Shown here piece after piece: positions 53,101 through 61,568 of a stretch of 64,000 nt of DNA. Every line of letters starts with the position of its first letter. Within the stretch, counting starts at the first letter, position 1. Below the pieces are notes generated by a model. That model did no database searches and had not been told where the DNA came from. It was given only the letters and a program-made list of their open reading frames with translations. This stretch comes from MED-G105 sp038522945 (GTDB taxonomy: Bacteria > Pseudomonadota > Alphaproteobacteria > Caulobacterales > Parvularculaceae), in assembly GCA_038522945.1 (NCBI GenBank), contig JBCBJV010000009.1, positions 62,001 through 126,000 of the forward strand. Direction: 5' to 3'. The position numbers and the translations under genes are program-made.

Positions 53101-54221
53101 TCCGCCGCCTGCGGAACATCTGGCTCCGGACGATCAGACGGTGTCGAGGTCGTCTCGGTTCCTTCATGCACGTCGTGGCGTCGGCTTTTCACCAAAGCCA
53201 CGGTTTCGGCAACTTCCTTGCGGAACCCCTTGCCCACAAGCTGAGCCGCCATGGAGATGGCACTGGAGACGCCTTTAGAATCGGCACTGCCGTGACTTTT
53301 CACGACAACGCCATTGATGCCCAGAAAAACGCCCCCGTTAACCGAAGATGGATCTATCCTATCTTTCAGGACGCCCAACTGCCGACGCATTAAGAGCGCG
53401 CCCAACTTAGAAAGAATGTTCGCAGTCAGGGCCTCTTTCATCCAGCCACCGACCAATCGTGCGGCGCCCTCGGCGGACTTAAGAGCAATGTTGCCGGTGA
53501 AACCGTCGGTGACAACCACATCAACAGCCCCCAGTGAAATATCATTGCCTTCAACAAAGCCTGAAAATGCCATCGCCGGGTCAGCCTCGCGCAAGGTCTT
53601 TGCCGCGCGCCGGATCAACTCATGGCCTTTGAGCTCTTCAGAGCCCACGTTCAAGAGCCCTACCGTCGGGCGCTCCTTACCGGTCAGGGCACGGAAGAAT
53701 GCCTCACCCATGATGGCAAAGTTAACAAGCTGCTCCTCATCCGCTTCAACATTGGCGCCAACATCCAGAACGACGGACCTTCCTTTTGGGGTGGGCCAAA
53801 TCGCCGTAATCGCAGGTCGTTCGATGCCCTCGATCATCCCGAGTTGTCGGCGAGCGACTGCCATCAAGGCACCGGTGTTGCCGCAGGAAACGAGGCCATG
53901 CGCGGCATTGTTTGTGACGTGCTCAATGGCCTTCCACATGGAAGTGTCACGCCCACGCCGAAGCACATGCATCGGCTTATCGGTCATGGAGACGACACTG
54001 TCGGCATCGAAGATCTTGGCACTGGCCAGTTCTTGCTGGTCATCGAGCAGGGGGCGCAATTGGGCTTCCGGCCCGAAAAAATGCATCTCGGCGTTAAGGC
54101 CATCTCGAAGGGCTTGCGCTGCGCCTGCAACCACTGGCGCTGGGCCCGCGTCGCCCCCCATGGCATCTACGGCTAAGCGGAGCCCGCCCGGTTCAGGATT
54201 GGTCGAGGTGGTAGAATTCAT
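53097..54221 (-). CDS. plsX: Phosphate acyltransferase PlsX
   Basis: Makes acyl-phosphate from acyl-ACP for phospholipid synthesis. Typical blocks are LRLAVDAMGGDAGPAPVVAGA near the N-terminus, GLVSCGNTGALMAVA, VVLDVGANVEADEEQLVNFA, GNDISLGAVDVVVTDGFTGNIALKSAEG and LGINGVVVKSHGSAD. The 374 residues are slightly longer than average because of a polar C-terminal tail. It overlaps fabH by four bases. Confidence 0.95.
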   Translation of the reverse strand: MNSTTSTNPEPGGLRLAVDAMGGDAGPAPVVAGAAQALRDGLNAEMHFFGPEAQLRPLLDDQQELASAKIFDADSVVSMTDKPMHVLRRGRDTSMWKAIEHVTNNAAHGLVSCGNTGALMAVARRQLGMIEGIERPAITAIWPTPKGRSVVLDVGANVEADEEQLVNFAIMGEAFFRALTGKERPTVGLLNVGSEELKGHELIRRAAKTLREADPAMAFSGFVEGNDISLGAVDVVVTDGFTGNIALKSAEGAARLVGGWMKEALTANILSKLGALLMRRQLGVLKDRIDPSSVNGGVFLGINGVVVKSHGSADSKGVSSAISMAAQLVGKGFRKEVAETVALVKSRRHDVHEGTETTSTPSDRPEPDVPQAAE

Positions 54222-54383
54222 ATAGTCTCTGCTACCCGCGCATTAGCGCCGAAACAACAGGGGCTTATCATCCTTCGGGGGCTCGGCGCAAAGGTGGAAT
54301 CAGCCTGTTGACGGGATGGTGAGGCGAATTTTGACAGGCAGATCTCCGGATGCCTTCTCGGCTGGGGTCTGACATCAACTAGA

Positions 54384-55013
54384 TCAATCCTCATCCTTCG
54401 GCCTGCGCGCCGGTGTCGAAGTGGTGCCGGATTGTGAGTTTGCGTCGGCGTCAAGCGCCGCTTTCAATCCGGCGAACGGAGAGGCGGGGGCGTCCTGTCC
54501 GTAAGTGTCTGCCAAGCTAGGTGCGCCCTTTTTGCGTGGATAAGGCTCCATAGCGAGCGCGATCTGTTGGACGATCAGTTCCCCGAAATCGATCAGATCT
54601 CCTTCCACGACATCCCAATCATCGAGTTGTTCCTCCGCCTCATCGTCGCTTGGCGCCTCGCGAAAGAGACGTAAGACAAACGGCTCGCTAATCTCTTCAT
54701 TGACGTCCTCAAGACTTGCCACGCAAGTTCGGGTCAGTTTTGCCTCGATTGTGCCAGAAACCACGAATCCTCCCTTGTCGGCAGATATGGTTCCTTGCCC
54801 ATTCAAGAGCGTAGCGCGCACCACCTGGAGGCGGACGGCTAAAGTCTCGAGCTGTTCCTCTGTTGCCGCGAAATTAAGGACCCGGTTGGTATCTGCGGCG
54901 CTTGCCAAGTCGATTACCGACCCAATGGGATGTTCGGCGGGAGAAAGGCTCGCAGTGATCTTTTCCGGATCAGAAATGCCCGGCTCAGCGTCTTGTTGCC
55001 GTTTGTTTTTCAT
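54384..55013 (-). CDS. DUF177/YceD family protein
   Basis: A 209-residue acidic protein of the YceD/DUF177 family: LSPAEHPIGSVIDL near the start, VSGTIEAKLTRTCVASLEDV (with a conserved Cys) and a GDLIDFGELIVQQIALAMEPYPRK block. Family members lie upstream of rpmF-plsX-fabH in most bacteria and are linked to 23S rRNA and ribosome assembly. Here rpmF is missing and a 162-base gap separates this gene from plsX. Confidence 0.85.
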   Translation of the reverse strand: MKNKRQQDAEPGISDPEKITASLSPAEHPIGSVIDLASAADTNRVLNFAATEEQLETLAVRLQVVRATLLNGQGTISADKGGFVVSGTIEAKLTRTCVASLEDVNEEISEPFVLRLFREAPSDDEAEEQLDDWDVVEGDLIDFGELIVQQIALAMEPYPRKKGAPSLADTYGQDAPASPFAGLKAALDADANSQSGTTSTPARRPKDED

Positions 55014-55025
55014 TGCTCAATCCGA

Positions 55026-55556
55026 TTATGTCGCCGGATTAGGAAACTGGATGTGCCCTTTGCAGATCTCGGTGAGAGCCTGGTCTTCAAGGGAGGCCTG
55101 GGCCGCCATTACATACTTTGCGAGGTCTGGGGCAGAAACTGCCTTTTCGGTCTCGTAGACATTGCGGGACAGAGCGTCTGCCAGATCTCCGGCATTGCTG
55201 TCGTCGAGCGCCGAACCGTAGGCGCCAACCCGACCGTAGAAAGCCTCCGCCAGCCCTCTGATCTTGCGAGCAACGGACAGGTCGCCAACGCCCATTTCGC
55301 GCAGAGAGTCATCGAGATTTTTGAAGAACACGTCAAACAATGCTTGGGACAATGACCGATACCCGTCGCCTTGCTCTTTCAGGTGGCGCAATACTAGGTA
55401 GACGTGCACGCTCAATAGCTCAAAGCGCCCGACCGGCGTATCGGGTACCTGCCATTCGGCATAAAAGTGCCTACGTCGCGCGGCCGCAACGATCTCTTGG
55501 TAGAGGGAAACCGCAACTTCAGCGGTGGGGTCTTTTTTGAAGAATGAAAAGATCAT
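55026..55556 (-). CDS. Ubiquinol-cytochrome c chaperone family protein
   Basis: A 176-residue protein of the CBP3/UQCC1 family, which helps assemble cytochrome b of the bc1 complex. Recognised blocks: LYQEIVAAARRRHFYAEWQVPDTPVGRFELLSVH, LSQALFDVFFKNLDDSLREMGVGD (conserved Asp/Arg) and RGLAEAFYGRVGAYGSAL. ATG 55556 gives MIFSFF; a longer form from 55586 is possible. Starts the minus-strand operon with DUF177, 12 bases downstream. Divergent from bamE. Confidence 0.88.
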   Translation of the reverse strand: MIFSFFKKDPTAEVAVSLYQEIVAAARRRHFYAEWQVPDTPVGRFELLSVHVYLVLRHLKEQGDGYRSLSQALFDVFFKNLDDSLREMGVGDLSVARKIRGLAEAFYGRVGAYGSALDDSNAGDLADALSRNVYETEKAVSAPDLAKYVMAAQASLEDQALTEICKGHIQFPNPAT

Positions 55557-55691
55557 CGTTTCTCGAAATTGCGTTTCGCAACCCACCTAGGTAGCCTTGC
55601 AACGGCGGTCAACTGCGGCCAAAAAGGGCGAGTTGTCCGCGTTGGCGGTCGCGACCGTCATTTCCAGTATCTTGAGGCAAGTAGAGTAGTG

Positions 55692-56168
55692 ATGTCGACA
55701 TTTAAGCCCTTAGCCGTGATTGCCGTACTAGCCGCAGCCTTAACCGCTGAGGGTTGTGTTTCTGTGCGCTCGGCACATGGTTATGTATTGGAGCGGGGTG
55801 AGACCAAGCTTACCGCCCGTGAGAATGTCGATACGAAAGAAAGCGTCATTGCAAGATATGGCGAGCCTTCGGTTCGAGGGGTTTTTGGCGATAATCGCTG
55901 GTATTACATCGCCAATCGCGATGAGGCGCGGGCCTTCTTCCGGCCAGAAATCACTTCCCAGGAAGTTGTTGCTTTCCATTTCAACGATGAGGGTGTTGTC
56001 GAGAAGGTCGAGACGGTTGGCCTGGAGCGCACTGTGGATTTGAAAATGGTCTCTAAAGTAACGCCGACCCGCGGCAAGGAGCTTTCGTTCTGGGAGCAGC
56101 TGCTTGGCAATGTTGGTCAGCTTCCCGCCGGTGGGCTCGGTGGCCAGCAGCAGCAAGGCCCGCGTTGA
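55692..56168 (+). CDS. bamE: Outer-membrane assembly lipoprotein BamE (SmpA/OmlA)
   Basis: A 158-residue lipoprotein of the outer-membrane protein assembly (BAM) machine. Its signal ends with a cysteine at about residue 22 (TAEGC, an imperfect lipobox). GYVLERGETKLTARENVDTKESVIARYGEPSV and FGDNRWYYIANRDEARAFFRPE are the family's conserved blocks. A GTG three bases upstream of ATG 55692 is an alternative. The C-terminus is Gly/Gln-rich (about 140-155) and short. Confidence 0.88.
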   Translation: MSTFKPLAVIAVLAAALTAEGCVSVRSAHGYVLERGETKLTARENVDTKESVIARYGEPSVRGVFGDNRWYYIANRDEARAFFRPEITSQEVVAFHFNDEGVVEKVETVGLERTVDLKMVSKVTPTRGKELSFWEQLLGNVGQLPAGGLGGQQQQGPR

Positions 56169-56234
56169 TGACATCAAGCAAGTTGATGCTTGCCGTTTGC
56201 GACCCGGCATGAGGCCGAGGTAATTCGCACGCGT

Positions 56235-56885
56235 CTAGGCTGCAGATTCACTCGCGCCTGGATGCCCGTCCGTTGGGGCTTCGCCGTTCTCTTCCGCCTG
56301 GCGTTCGCGCACAATCCGCTGATAGGCATGATTGACCTTTTGGGTTGCCAGGATTGCTGCCCGGGAAATCTCGTCGTCGACATCGAGGCCTGACAGCGTG
56401 TCCGGATGGACCGCCTTTATCCGTGCCTTGTAAGCGCGGCGTATCTCTTCCAGCGACGCGTCCGGCGACACTCGGAGGGTCTTGTAGGGATCGAACGTGC
56501 GGCGGCGTTTGTGTGGGATGGGGTTCTCGTCGCTTTGCTTATCCTCGCTAGTATTCGAACCGCCTAGATCTTCCCCATCAGGATTTGGTTGATGGCCGAT
56601 GGCATCTGCAAAATGAAAAGTGTGCGCTGTTTCGTCAGGTGCCTCGTGATCAGCTTCGTCGCTGGCGTAGCGTTCAGTGACAGACACGATGTTGGTTTTG
56701 GCAACAATAATCGTTTTTCCGTCAAGTCGCTTGACGGGGATAAAGTTGCGCTCATCATTTAGGAGGTCAATCAGCCTCTCGTCTGGACGAAGAAAGACAA
56801 TGGCGTCGAAAAGCTGGTTATCCGCCAACGCAATGGTGACGGACGTCTCGAACTTCGTTCGCGCCTGGGCCCCTTTTTCGAACAT
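56235..56885 (-). CDS. DnaJ-domain protein
   Basis: A 216-residue protein. Residues about 1-70 form a small unnamed domain also seen in alphaproteobacterial relatives (VTIALADNQLFDAIVFLRPDERLIDLLND). An acidic linker follows, then a C-terminal J domain: PYKTLRVSPDASLEEIRRAYKARIKAVHPDTL with the HPD motif that stimulates Hsp70. So it is a co-chaperone with the J domain at the end. ATG 56885 has GGAG 6 bases upstream. Confidence 0.85.
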   Translation of the reverse strand: MFEKGAQARTKFETSVTIALADNQLFDAIVFLRPDERLIDLLNDERNFIPVKRLDGKTIIVAKTNIVSVTERYASDEADHEAPDETAHTFHFADAIGHQPNPDGEDLGGSNTSEDKQSDENPIPHKRRRTFDPYKTLRVSPDASLEEIRRAYKARIKAVHPDTLSGLDVDDEISRAAILATQKVNHAYQRIVRERQAEENGEAPTDGHPGASESAA

Positions 56886-56977
56886 ATGCACTCCGCTCGT
56901 TAACCGCAGAGGCTAGATAATTTGCCTTAAGGAGGCGTTTCCAAATGGAAAATCGGGATCTGACCGGGGGATTTAGC

Positions 56978-57184
56978 TCACTCGGCTTTCGGGTCACTGT
57001 TCATCCAGGTGATCAAATATTTGACTGGTAGGGCCCAGGCGAGCCCCGCAATGGTGAAATAGAGCACCTGGAGGGGCCAGAAACTCGGCAGCTTTTCGCC
57101 AATGGCTGCTGCCAAAAACATATATAGCGTCACCCCGGGAACAAGGACGAACAAGCCGAGGAGTTTCTTTTGTCTTGGAGCCAT
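56978..57184 (-). CDS. DUF2842 family small membrane protein
   Basis: A 68-residue protein with two hydrophobic helices (about residues 7-27 and 37-58), starting MAPRQKKLLGLFVLVPGVTL and containing LQVLYFTIAGLAWALPVKYLITWM. It matches DUF2842, a small family of alphaproteobacteria found beside ctaA. Its function is unknown. It is divergent from ctaA, 114 bases away. Confidence 0.8.
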   Translation of the reverse strand: MAPRQKKLLGLFVLVPGVTLYMFLAAAIGEKLPSFWPLQVLYFTIAGLAWALPVKYLITWMNSDPKAE

Positions 57185-57298
57185 GGGTGCTTCCGGTTGA
57201 AAAGTCTCAAAAATCCGTACCGGTTTCTTTAACCGCGGTCAAAGCAACGCGACGTCGCGCCACGCGAAATCCGAGCGCTGCTGCCCTATTTCCTTCCC

Positions 57299-58408
57299 AT
57301 GAGACAAAACCGATTTCTTGATGGGCTCTTCCTAGAGGCCCCCTGTCAGATGCGACAGCGCCCCGTTGCGATCTGGCTTTTTTTGATGTGTGCCCTGGTG
57401 GCCCTTATGGTCATGGTCGGCGGGGCGACAAGGCTGACGGATTCTGGGCTCTCAATTACCGAGTGGCGCCCGGTGACAGGGGCCATTCCCCCTTTGTCTG
57501 AAGCCATGTGGCTCGATGAGTTTGAGAAGTACAAGACAATCCCGGAGTACGAACAGGTCAACTGGGGGATGAGCCTTGATGAGTTCAAGGTCATTTACTG
57601 GTGGGAGTGGGGGCACCGCTTTCTCGGCCGTCTCATTGGAATCGCCTTTTTCGTGCCTTTTGTTGCCTTTTTGTCCATGGGACTTTTGACCCGTCACCTG
57701 GCGCTGAAGCTGTTTGGATTGTTCTTGCTTGGCGGTGCTCAAGGGGCTCTTGGATGGTGGATGGTTTCATCGGGGCTCTCTGAGCGGATAGATGTGAGCC
57801 AGTATCGCCTCGCGGCCCATCTGGGCATGGCAATGCTCTTGTTTGGCGCCATGTTCTGGGTCGGCCTCGGCCTGATCAGCACCCAGAGGAAAAACTCGAT
57901 CCAATCGCCTTTGCTTGCATTGCTGCCAGTTTTTGTCTTTGGGCAGATTATCCTTGGCGCCTTTGTTGCTGGCTTGAGGGCGGGGCTGACGTATAACACT
58001 TGGCCATTGATGGATGGTAGGTTCGTGCCGCGCGGCTACTTCCGTGAAAACGCTCGCTTCAATGATCTTTTTGAGACCATTGAGGCTGTCCAGTTTAACC
58101 ACCGCATCGGTGCCTATCTGGTCGTCTCGCTTGCGGTTACTGTCGCGTGGCAGCATCGCGCGTCGCTCTTAAGAACGCCGGCGCTAGCAATCGGGGCGGT
58201 TGCCTCCAGCCAAATGTTGCTCGGTATCGTGACACTGCTAGCTGGCACGCCAATCTGGATGGGGCTTGCCCATCAATTCGGTGCCTTGATCTTATTTGCC
58301 GCCACCATTTACGGCGCTCACGGACTTGGCAGGTCTATTTCGATTTCAAATCCGGTTTCTGCCTCCGGTATGACATCCCGTGCGCTCACCGTTGAGCCAA
58401 GCGGTTGA
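57299..58408 (+). CDS. ctaA: Heme A synthase (CtaA/Cox15)
   Basis: Oxidises heme O to heme A for cytochrome c oxidase in the inner membrane. About eight helices. The four heme-coordinating histidines are in EWGHRFLGRLIG, LAAHLGMAML, QFNHRIGAYLV and GLAHQFGALI; GGATRLTDSGLSITEWRPVTGAIPP is the family signature. 369 residues is normal for the alphaproteobacterial form. Its last 91 bases overlap the 3' end of the phytase-like gene on the opposite strand. Confidence 0.94.
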   Translation: MRQNRFLDGLFLEAPCQMRQRPVAIWLFLMCALVALMVMVGGATRLTDSGLSITEWRPVTGAIPPLSEAMWLDEFEKYKTIPEYEQVNWGMSLDEFKVIYWWEWGHRFLGRLIGIAFFVPFVAFLSMGLLTRHLALKLFGLFLLGGAQGALGWWMVSSGLSERIDVSQYRLAAHLGMAMLLFGAMFWVGLGLISTQRKNSIQSPLLALLPVFVFGQIILGAFVAGLRAGLTYNTWPLMDGRFVPRGYFRENARFNDLFETIEAVQFNHRIGAYLVVSLAVTVAWQHRASLLRTPALAIGAVASSQMLLGIVTLLAGTPIWMGLAHQFGALILFAATIYGAHGLGRSISISNPVSASGMTSRALTVEPSG

Positions 58409-59463
58409 GTGAGTGCCGTCAGGATGCCGTTCCATGGCACGATCGTCAGAGTTGGATCGTCGCCTGTGCCGCAGCAAACTGTCAGCACACCATCCCGATA
58501 GACAGCCCCATAGTTATCGAACCCGATGGCAAAGCTGTCGGCCCGGGTCACTGGCCCGAAATCGAATGTGCCCTGAATGGAGAGCGTGCCCAGCGCATGG
58601 CCGTCCGCGGTGTCAAAGAGTGAAAGGGTGCCACTGGATTTGTCCATGACGCCAAGCGTGGCGGAGAGTGTGCGTTCGTCTCCGGAGGCCTCCGAGGCCC
58701 TTAGCGAAATCGAAATGCCTGTGGGAGAAACAATGCCCGTTTCAGCGAGCAAGTCCGGGGCTTCCTCGCCCGCTTGTTTCAAAATCGAGCCGGATGCTGT
58801 CAGGTAAAACGTCGAACCTGTGTCCGGACGGCTTGTACAAGCAATCACGTCTTCCGGCAGCCGCACTGAAAAGAGCGCCGCATTATCAAGTCCGCCTGCT
58901 GATAATGAATAGTACCGCGCGGCACCATCACCAAACGCAACAAGACGGTCAGTTTCCTGATCAATGATGCAAACACCTTCCGCTTCTAGCTCAAAGCTGC
59001 CTACGGTCGACAGGGTCCGGGTCATATTGTCGATCGAAACCAACTGGCCACTATTGGCTAACGCATCGAAGACCACCGCGTATCCTTGCGCGCCGGCGCC
59101 GCGACCGTCGTATCCGATTGCTAAGTCTGTCCCAGCCACATTGATCAGGGTGGGGACATCCGTGCCGTCTTCAATGTTTAATGCCGTCAGGCCCTTTCTG
59201 CTTAAGGACAAAATCAGGCTATTGAACGAAAGTGTAGGATGGGACCACATGCCGATGGCATTTGCCGGCGCAGGCAAGGTGTAGGCATCAGTCGCCGTTG
59301 CTGCAGCATTAGGCGCGGTCTGCGGCGTGTCTGAGGGTGGTTGTTCCAGAACCACCGGATCCCCTTCGGCAGTCGGCTGGTCAATCGATCCTTGGTCGCC
59401 GCAGGCTGCCAACAAGAGATATGGCCCTCCGACCGCGATGACCCGCCAATTGATCTTGTTCAT
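58318..59463 (-). CDS. Phytase-like beta-propeller lipoprotein
   Basis: A 381-residue lipoprotein: signal ending YLLLAAC at about residue 21. The mature part resembles the first repeats of beta-propeller phytases: AIGMWSHPTLSFNSLILSLS, then repeated blade-like LFDTADG, TLSIQGTFDFGP and GVLTVCCGTGDDP. Such enzymes release phosphate from phytate with calcium; the usual catalytic signature is only partly matched, so activity is unproven. It overlaps ctaA by 91 bases at the 3' end. ATG 59463 gives a normal lipoprotein signal. Confidence 0.65.
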   Translation of the reverse strand: MNKINWRVIAVGGPYLLLAACGDQGSIDQPTAEGDPVVLEQPPSDTPQTAPNAAATATDAYTLPAPANAIGMWSHPTLSFNSLILSLSRKGLTALNIEDGTDVPTLINVAGTDLAIGYDGRGAGAQGYAVVFDALANSGQLVSIDNMTRTLSTVGSFELEAEGVCIIDQETDRLVAFGDGAARYYSLSAGGLDNAALFSVRLPEDVIACTSRPDTGSTFYLTASGSILKQAGEEAPDLLAETGIVSPTGISISLRASEASGDERTLSATLGVMDKSSGTLSLFDTADGHALGTLSIQGTFDFGPVTRADSFAIGFDNYGAVYRDGVLTVCCGTGDDPTLTIVPWNGILTALTQPLGSTVSARDVIPEAETGFEIEIDLPSP

Positions 59464-59701
59464 GTCGTAACATCCCATCTCTGACATCATCGAATTCTAG
59501 CTTTATGCCCTTAGCGCTTTTTGCTGCTGCGTAAAGCGCCCATCGCTCCGGGTTGGATGCATGCGACTCTCTTCGTTGCCACCAACCGCACGCAGCATGG
59601 TTTATCGCCTAATGGAGTGAATTGCGAAAACGGCCAAAATATTGTGGTATCATAATACCGCACTCGTATAATACTGATTTCATTACGTTTTAAAAAATTT
59701 G

Positions 59702-59730
59702 TTGACGACATGCATGCAGGTGGCTATTCC
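59702..59730 (+). promoter_or_regulatory. Likely promoter of rplM-rpsI
   Basis: TTGACG and TATTCC are separated by exactly 17 bases, 64 bases before the rplM start. Ribosomal genes in alphaproteobacteria often have a strong -35 and weaker -10 of this kind. The 330-base gap upstream (59464-59701) also holds GGTAT-CATA-ATACC, a short palindrome at about 59647-59660, and no gene I can support. Confidence 0.55.
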
Positions 59731-59793
59731 CACGGCCCAATCGCAGCGCGTTCTAAAGCGGCGCGCGTGCGCATTCAAAGGATAGCTAAAGAC

Positions 59794-60261
59794 ATGAAGA
59801 CCTATACCGCCAAAGCGGGCGAGGTAGATAAGAAGTGGGTGCTGATCGACGGCGAAGGACTCGTTGTTGGTCGTCTTGCTTCCCTTATCGCCTTGCGCCT
59901 GCGCGGCAAGCACAAGCCGATTTATACCCCGAATGTCGACTGCGGAGACAATGTGATTGTCGTTAACGCAGACAAAGTCGTCTTTACGGGCAACAAGCTG
60001 AAAGACAAAAAGTTCTACTGGCACACGGGCTATCCGGGCGGGATCAAGGAACGCACCATGGAGAAGATCCTTGGCGGCGCACATCCTGACCGGGTTATCA
60101 CCAAAGCTGTTGAGCGGATGATGCCAAAGGAGTCTCCTTTGGCCCGTCAGCAAATGACAAACCTGCGGGTTTATGCCGGTACCGATCATCCTCATGAAGC
60201 TCAACAGCCTGAAGTGCTGGACATAGCTGCCATGAACCCGAAAAACAAAAGAGACGCGTGA
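59794..60261 (+). CDS. rplM: 50S ribosomal protein L13
   Basis: A 155-residue protein of the large subunit. MKTYTAKAGEVDKKWVLIDGEGLVVGRLAS begins it; NADKVVFTGNKLKDKKFYWHTGYPGGIKE and VERMMPKESPLARQQMTNLRVYAGTDHPHEAQQPE are standard L13 sequence. ATG 59794 is the family start although the frame is open upstream. Its stop overlaps the rpsI start by four bases. Confidence 0.96.
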   Translation: MKTYTAKAGEVDKKWVLIDGEGLVVGRLASLIALRLRGKHKPIYTPNVDCGDNVIVVNADKVVFTGNKLKDKKFYWHTGYPGGIKERTMEKILGGAHPDRVITKAVERMMPKESPLARQQMTNLRVYAGTDHPHEAQQPEVLDIAAMNPKNKRDA

Positions 60262-60752
60262 CGGACCCCATGAGCACAACGACCTTAGAAGACCTGAAAG
60301 ACGTCGCCGCGGATGCCGGTGTTGTAGAAATCGAAGATGTCCTGCCGGAGCCGAAAATCGACTCCCTCGGGCGCTCTTACGCGACGGGCAAACGGAAAAC
60401 TGCCATCGCTCGCGTTTGGATCAAGCCAGGCAATGGCAAGATCGTCGTCAATAAAAAAGATCACACGGAGTATTTCGGCCGTGCTGTTCTCCAGATGATC
60501 ATCAAGCAGCCTCTAATCGCCGCTGAGCGCAATGATCAGTATGATGTGTTTTGTTCCGTTACGGGTTCTGGCCCTTCCGGACAAGCTGGGGCCGTGCGCC
60601 ACGGGATTGCAAAAGCATTGACATACTATGAGCCGACACTTCGATCAGCCCTGAAAAAGGGTGGCTTCCTGACCCGTGACAGCCGCGTTGTCGAACGGAA
60701 AAAGTATGGACGGAAGAAAGCCCGTCGGAGCTTCCAGTTCTCAAAACGATAG
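60258..60752 (+). CDS. rpsI: 30S ribosomal protein S9
   Basis: A protein of about 160 residues, with an N-terminal extension of some 35 residues typical of alphaproteobacteria. SYATGKRKTAIARVWIKPGNGKI, QYDVFCSVTGSGPSGQAGAVRHGIAKAL, and a basic tail ending KKARRSFQFSKR whose last residues reach the P-site tRNA. It may start at GTG 60258, overlapping rplM, or at ATG 60270. Followed by a terminator. Confidence 0.96.
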   Translation: MTDPMSTTTLEDLKDVAADAGVVEIEDVLPEPKIDSLGRSYATGKRKTAIARVWIKPGNGKIVVNKKDHTEYFGRAVLQMIIKQPLIAAERNDQYDVFCSVTGSGPSGQAGAVRHGIAKALTYYEPTLRSALKKGGFLTRDSRVVERKKYGRKKARRSFQFSKR

Positions 60753-60776
60753 TCACGACAGCCGCTACAATGCACA

Positions 60777-60805
60777 AAGGCCCCGGCTTTGCTGGGGTCT
60801 TTCTT
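60777..60805 (+). terminator. Rho-independent terminator of rplM-rpsI
   Basis: AGGCCCCGGC-TTT-GCTGGGGTCT forms a 10-base stem with two G-T pairs, followed by TTCTT. It is 25 bases after the rpsI stop. The minus-strand frame at 60822-61160 ends 17 bases further on. Confidence 0.75.
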
Positions 60806-60821
60806 GTTGCGTCAACTCAAA

Positions 60822-61160
60822 TCAGTCTTGGTCGGCTTCGCTTGCTTCTTTGGTCGCGGCAGACTTCTTCGCATGTTCCGACAAGTCCAAGCGAGCAGGG
60901 GCGCCCAACATCGACTTTAGCAAATCGTGTTCGCCGTCTGCCCGGAGTTGTCGGAAAACCGATGACGCCTTGGCGGACCGTTCTGCAGGCGTGCGTCCGA
61001 GCTTGATGAATAGCTCTTGTAGGGATGGATCAACCTTGCTCATCTTCTTCTTCAATGCCCCCGCATTCTTAAGTCCTCGAAGCTGATTCGGATTGGTTAA
61101 CCAGAGGTTAACCGCGGTGGTCTCTAGGTCGCCGGCAACCACGATGCGACTTGCGCGCAA
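60822..61160 (-). CDS. Hypothetical protein, unrecognised
   Basis: A 112-codon frame beginning at TTG. The product is helical and charged, with a Lys/Ala-rich end (KKSAATKEASEADQD) and a middle block NLWLTNPNQLRGLKNAGALKKK. I recognise no domain. It converges with rpsI and its start is about 65 bases from the divergent arsR-type gene. Real coding is supported only by length and protein-like composition; the missing ATG lowers confidence. Confidence 0.35.
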   Translation of the reverse strand: MRASRIVVAGDLETTAVNLWLTNPNQLRGLKNAGALKKKMSKVDPSLQELFIKLGRTPAERSAKASSVFRQLRADGEHDLLKSMLGAPARLDLSEHAKKSAATKEASEADQD

Positions 61161-61190
61161 CAGCTTCTTTGATGACGAGGCGCCGATTCC

Positions 61191-61219
61191 TTGACATCAA
61201 TTAGATATTTAGCTAAAAT
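61191..61219 (+). promoter_or_regulatory. Consensus promoter of arsR-sdpI-like operon, leaderless
   Basis: TTGACA at 61191-61196 and TAAAAT at 61214-61219 are separated by 17 bases, close to the ideal sigma-70 promoter. The ATG of the next gene is 8 bases after the -10 box, so the transcript should begin at or next to the start codon. A palindrome TTTAGCTAAA (61208-61217) overlaps the -10 box and may be the repressor's site. Confidence 0.7.
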
Positions 61220-61226
61220 TCGAAAT

Positions 61227-61556
61227 ATGAAGCTTGTATTCAAGGCATTGTCTGATCCGATAAGGCGTCAAGTCCTCGCACTATTGCGAACCAGGCCAAT
61301 GACGGCAGGCGAGTTGGCGGACAACTTTGACGTCTCAAAGCCAACAATGTCCGCCCATTTTTCAGTACTTCGGGAGGCGGGCCTGATCGCGGCAGAACGC
61401 CAGGGGAAGCAGCTCATCTACTACCTGCAAATGTCTGTCCTCGAGGAAGCACTCATGGAGTTTGCAAAAGCGGTGGGGCTTGACGTCGTTCCTTCGCAGA
61501 CACCGCTTAGTAATTCGGCCGCCCTGGACAAACCGCAAACGGAAGAAAGTTCTTGA
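61227..61556 (+). CDS. ArsR-type autorepressor, SdpR-like
   Basis: A 109-residue winged-helix repressor: LVFKALSDPIRRQVLALLRTRPMTAGELAD, then FDVSKPTMSAHFSVLREAGLIAAERQGKQLIYYL. It has no cysteines, and resembles the SdpR subfamily that represses its own operon with an SdpI-like membrane protein. ATG 61227 has no ribosome-binding site because it lies at the predicted transcript start. The next gene begins 12 bases after its stop. Confidence 0.85.
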   Translation: MKLVFKALSDPIRRQVLALLRTRPMTAGELADNFDVSKPTMSAHFSVLREAGLIAAERQGKQLIYYLQMSVLEEALMEFAKAVGLDVVPSQTPLSNSAALDKPQTEESS

Positions 61557-61568
61557 GGAGATAAAAAA

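Noticed and set aside
54218..54454. A 78-codon minus frame in the DUF177-plsX gap, considered as rpmF (L32)
   Set aside because: It lacks the L32 zinc cysteines and the conserved N-terminus, so it is not L32.
59511..59711. A 66-codon minus-strand frame before rplM
   Set aside because: It overlaps the likely rplM promoter and shows no protein-like pattern.
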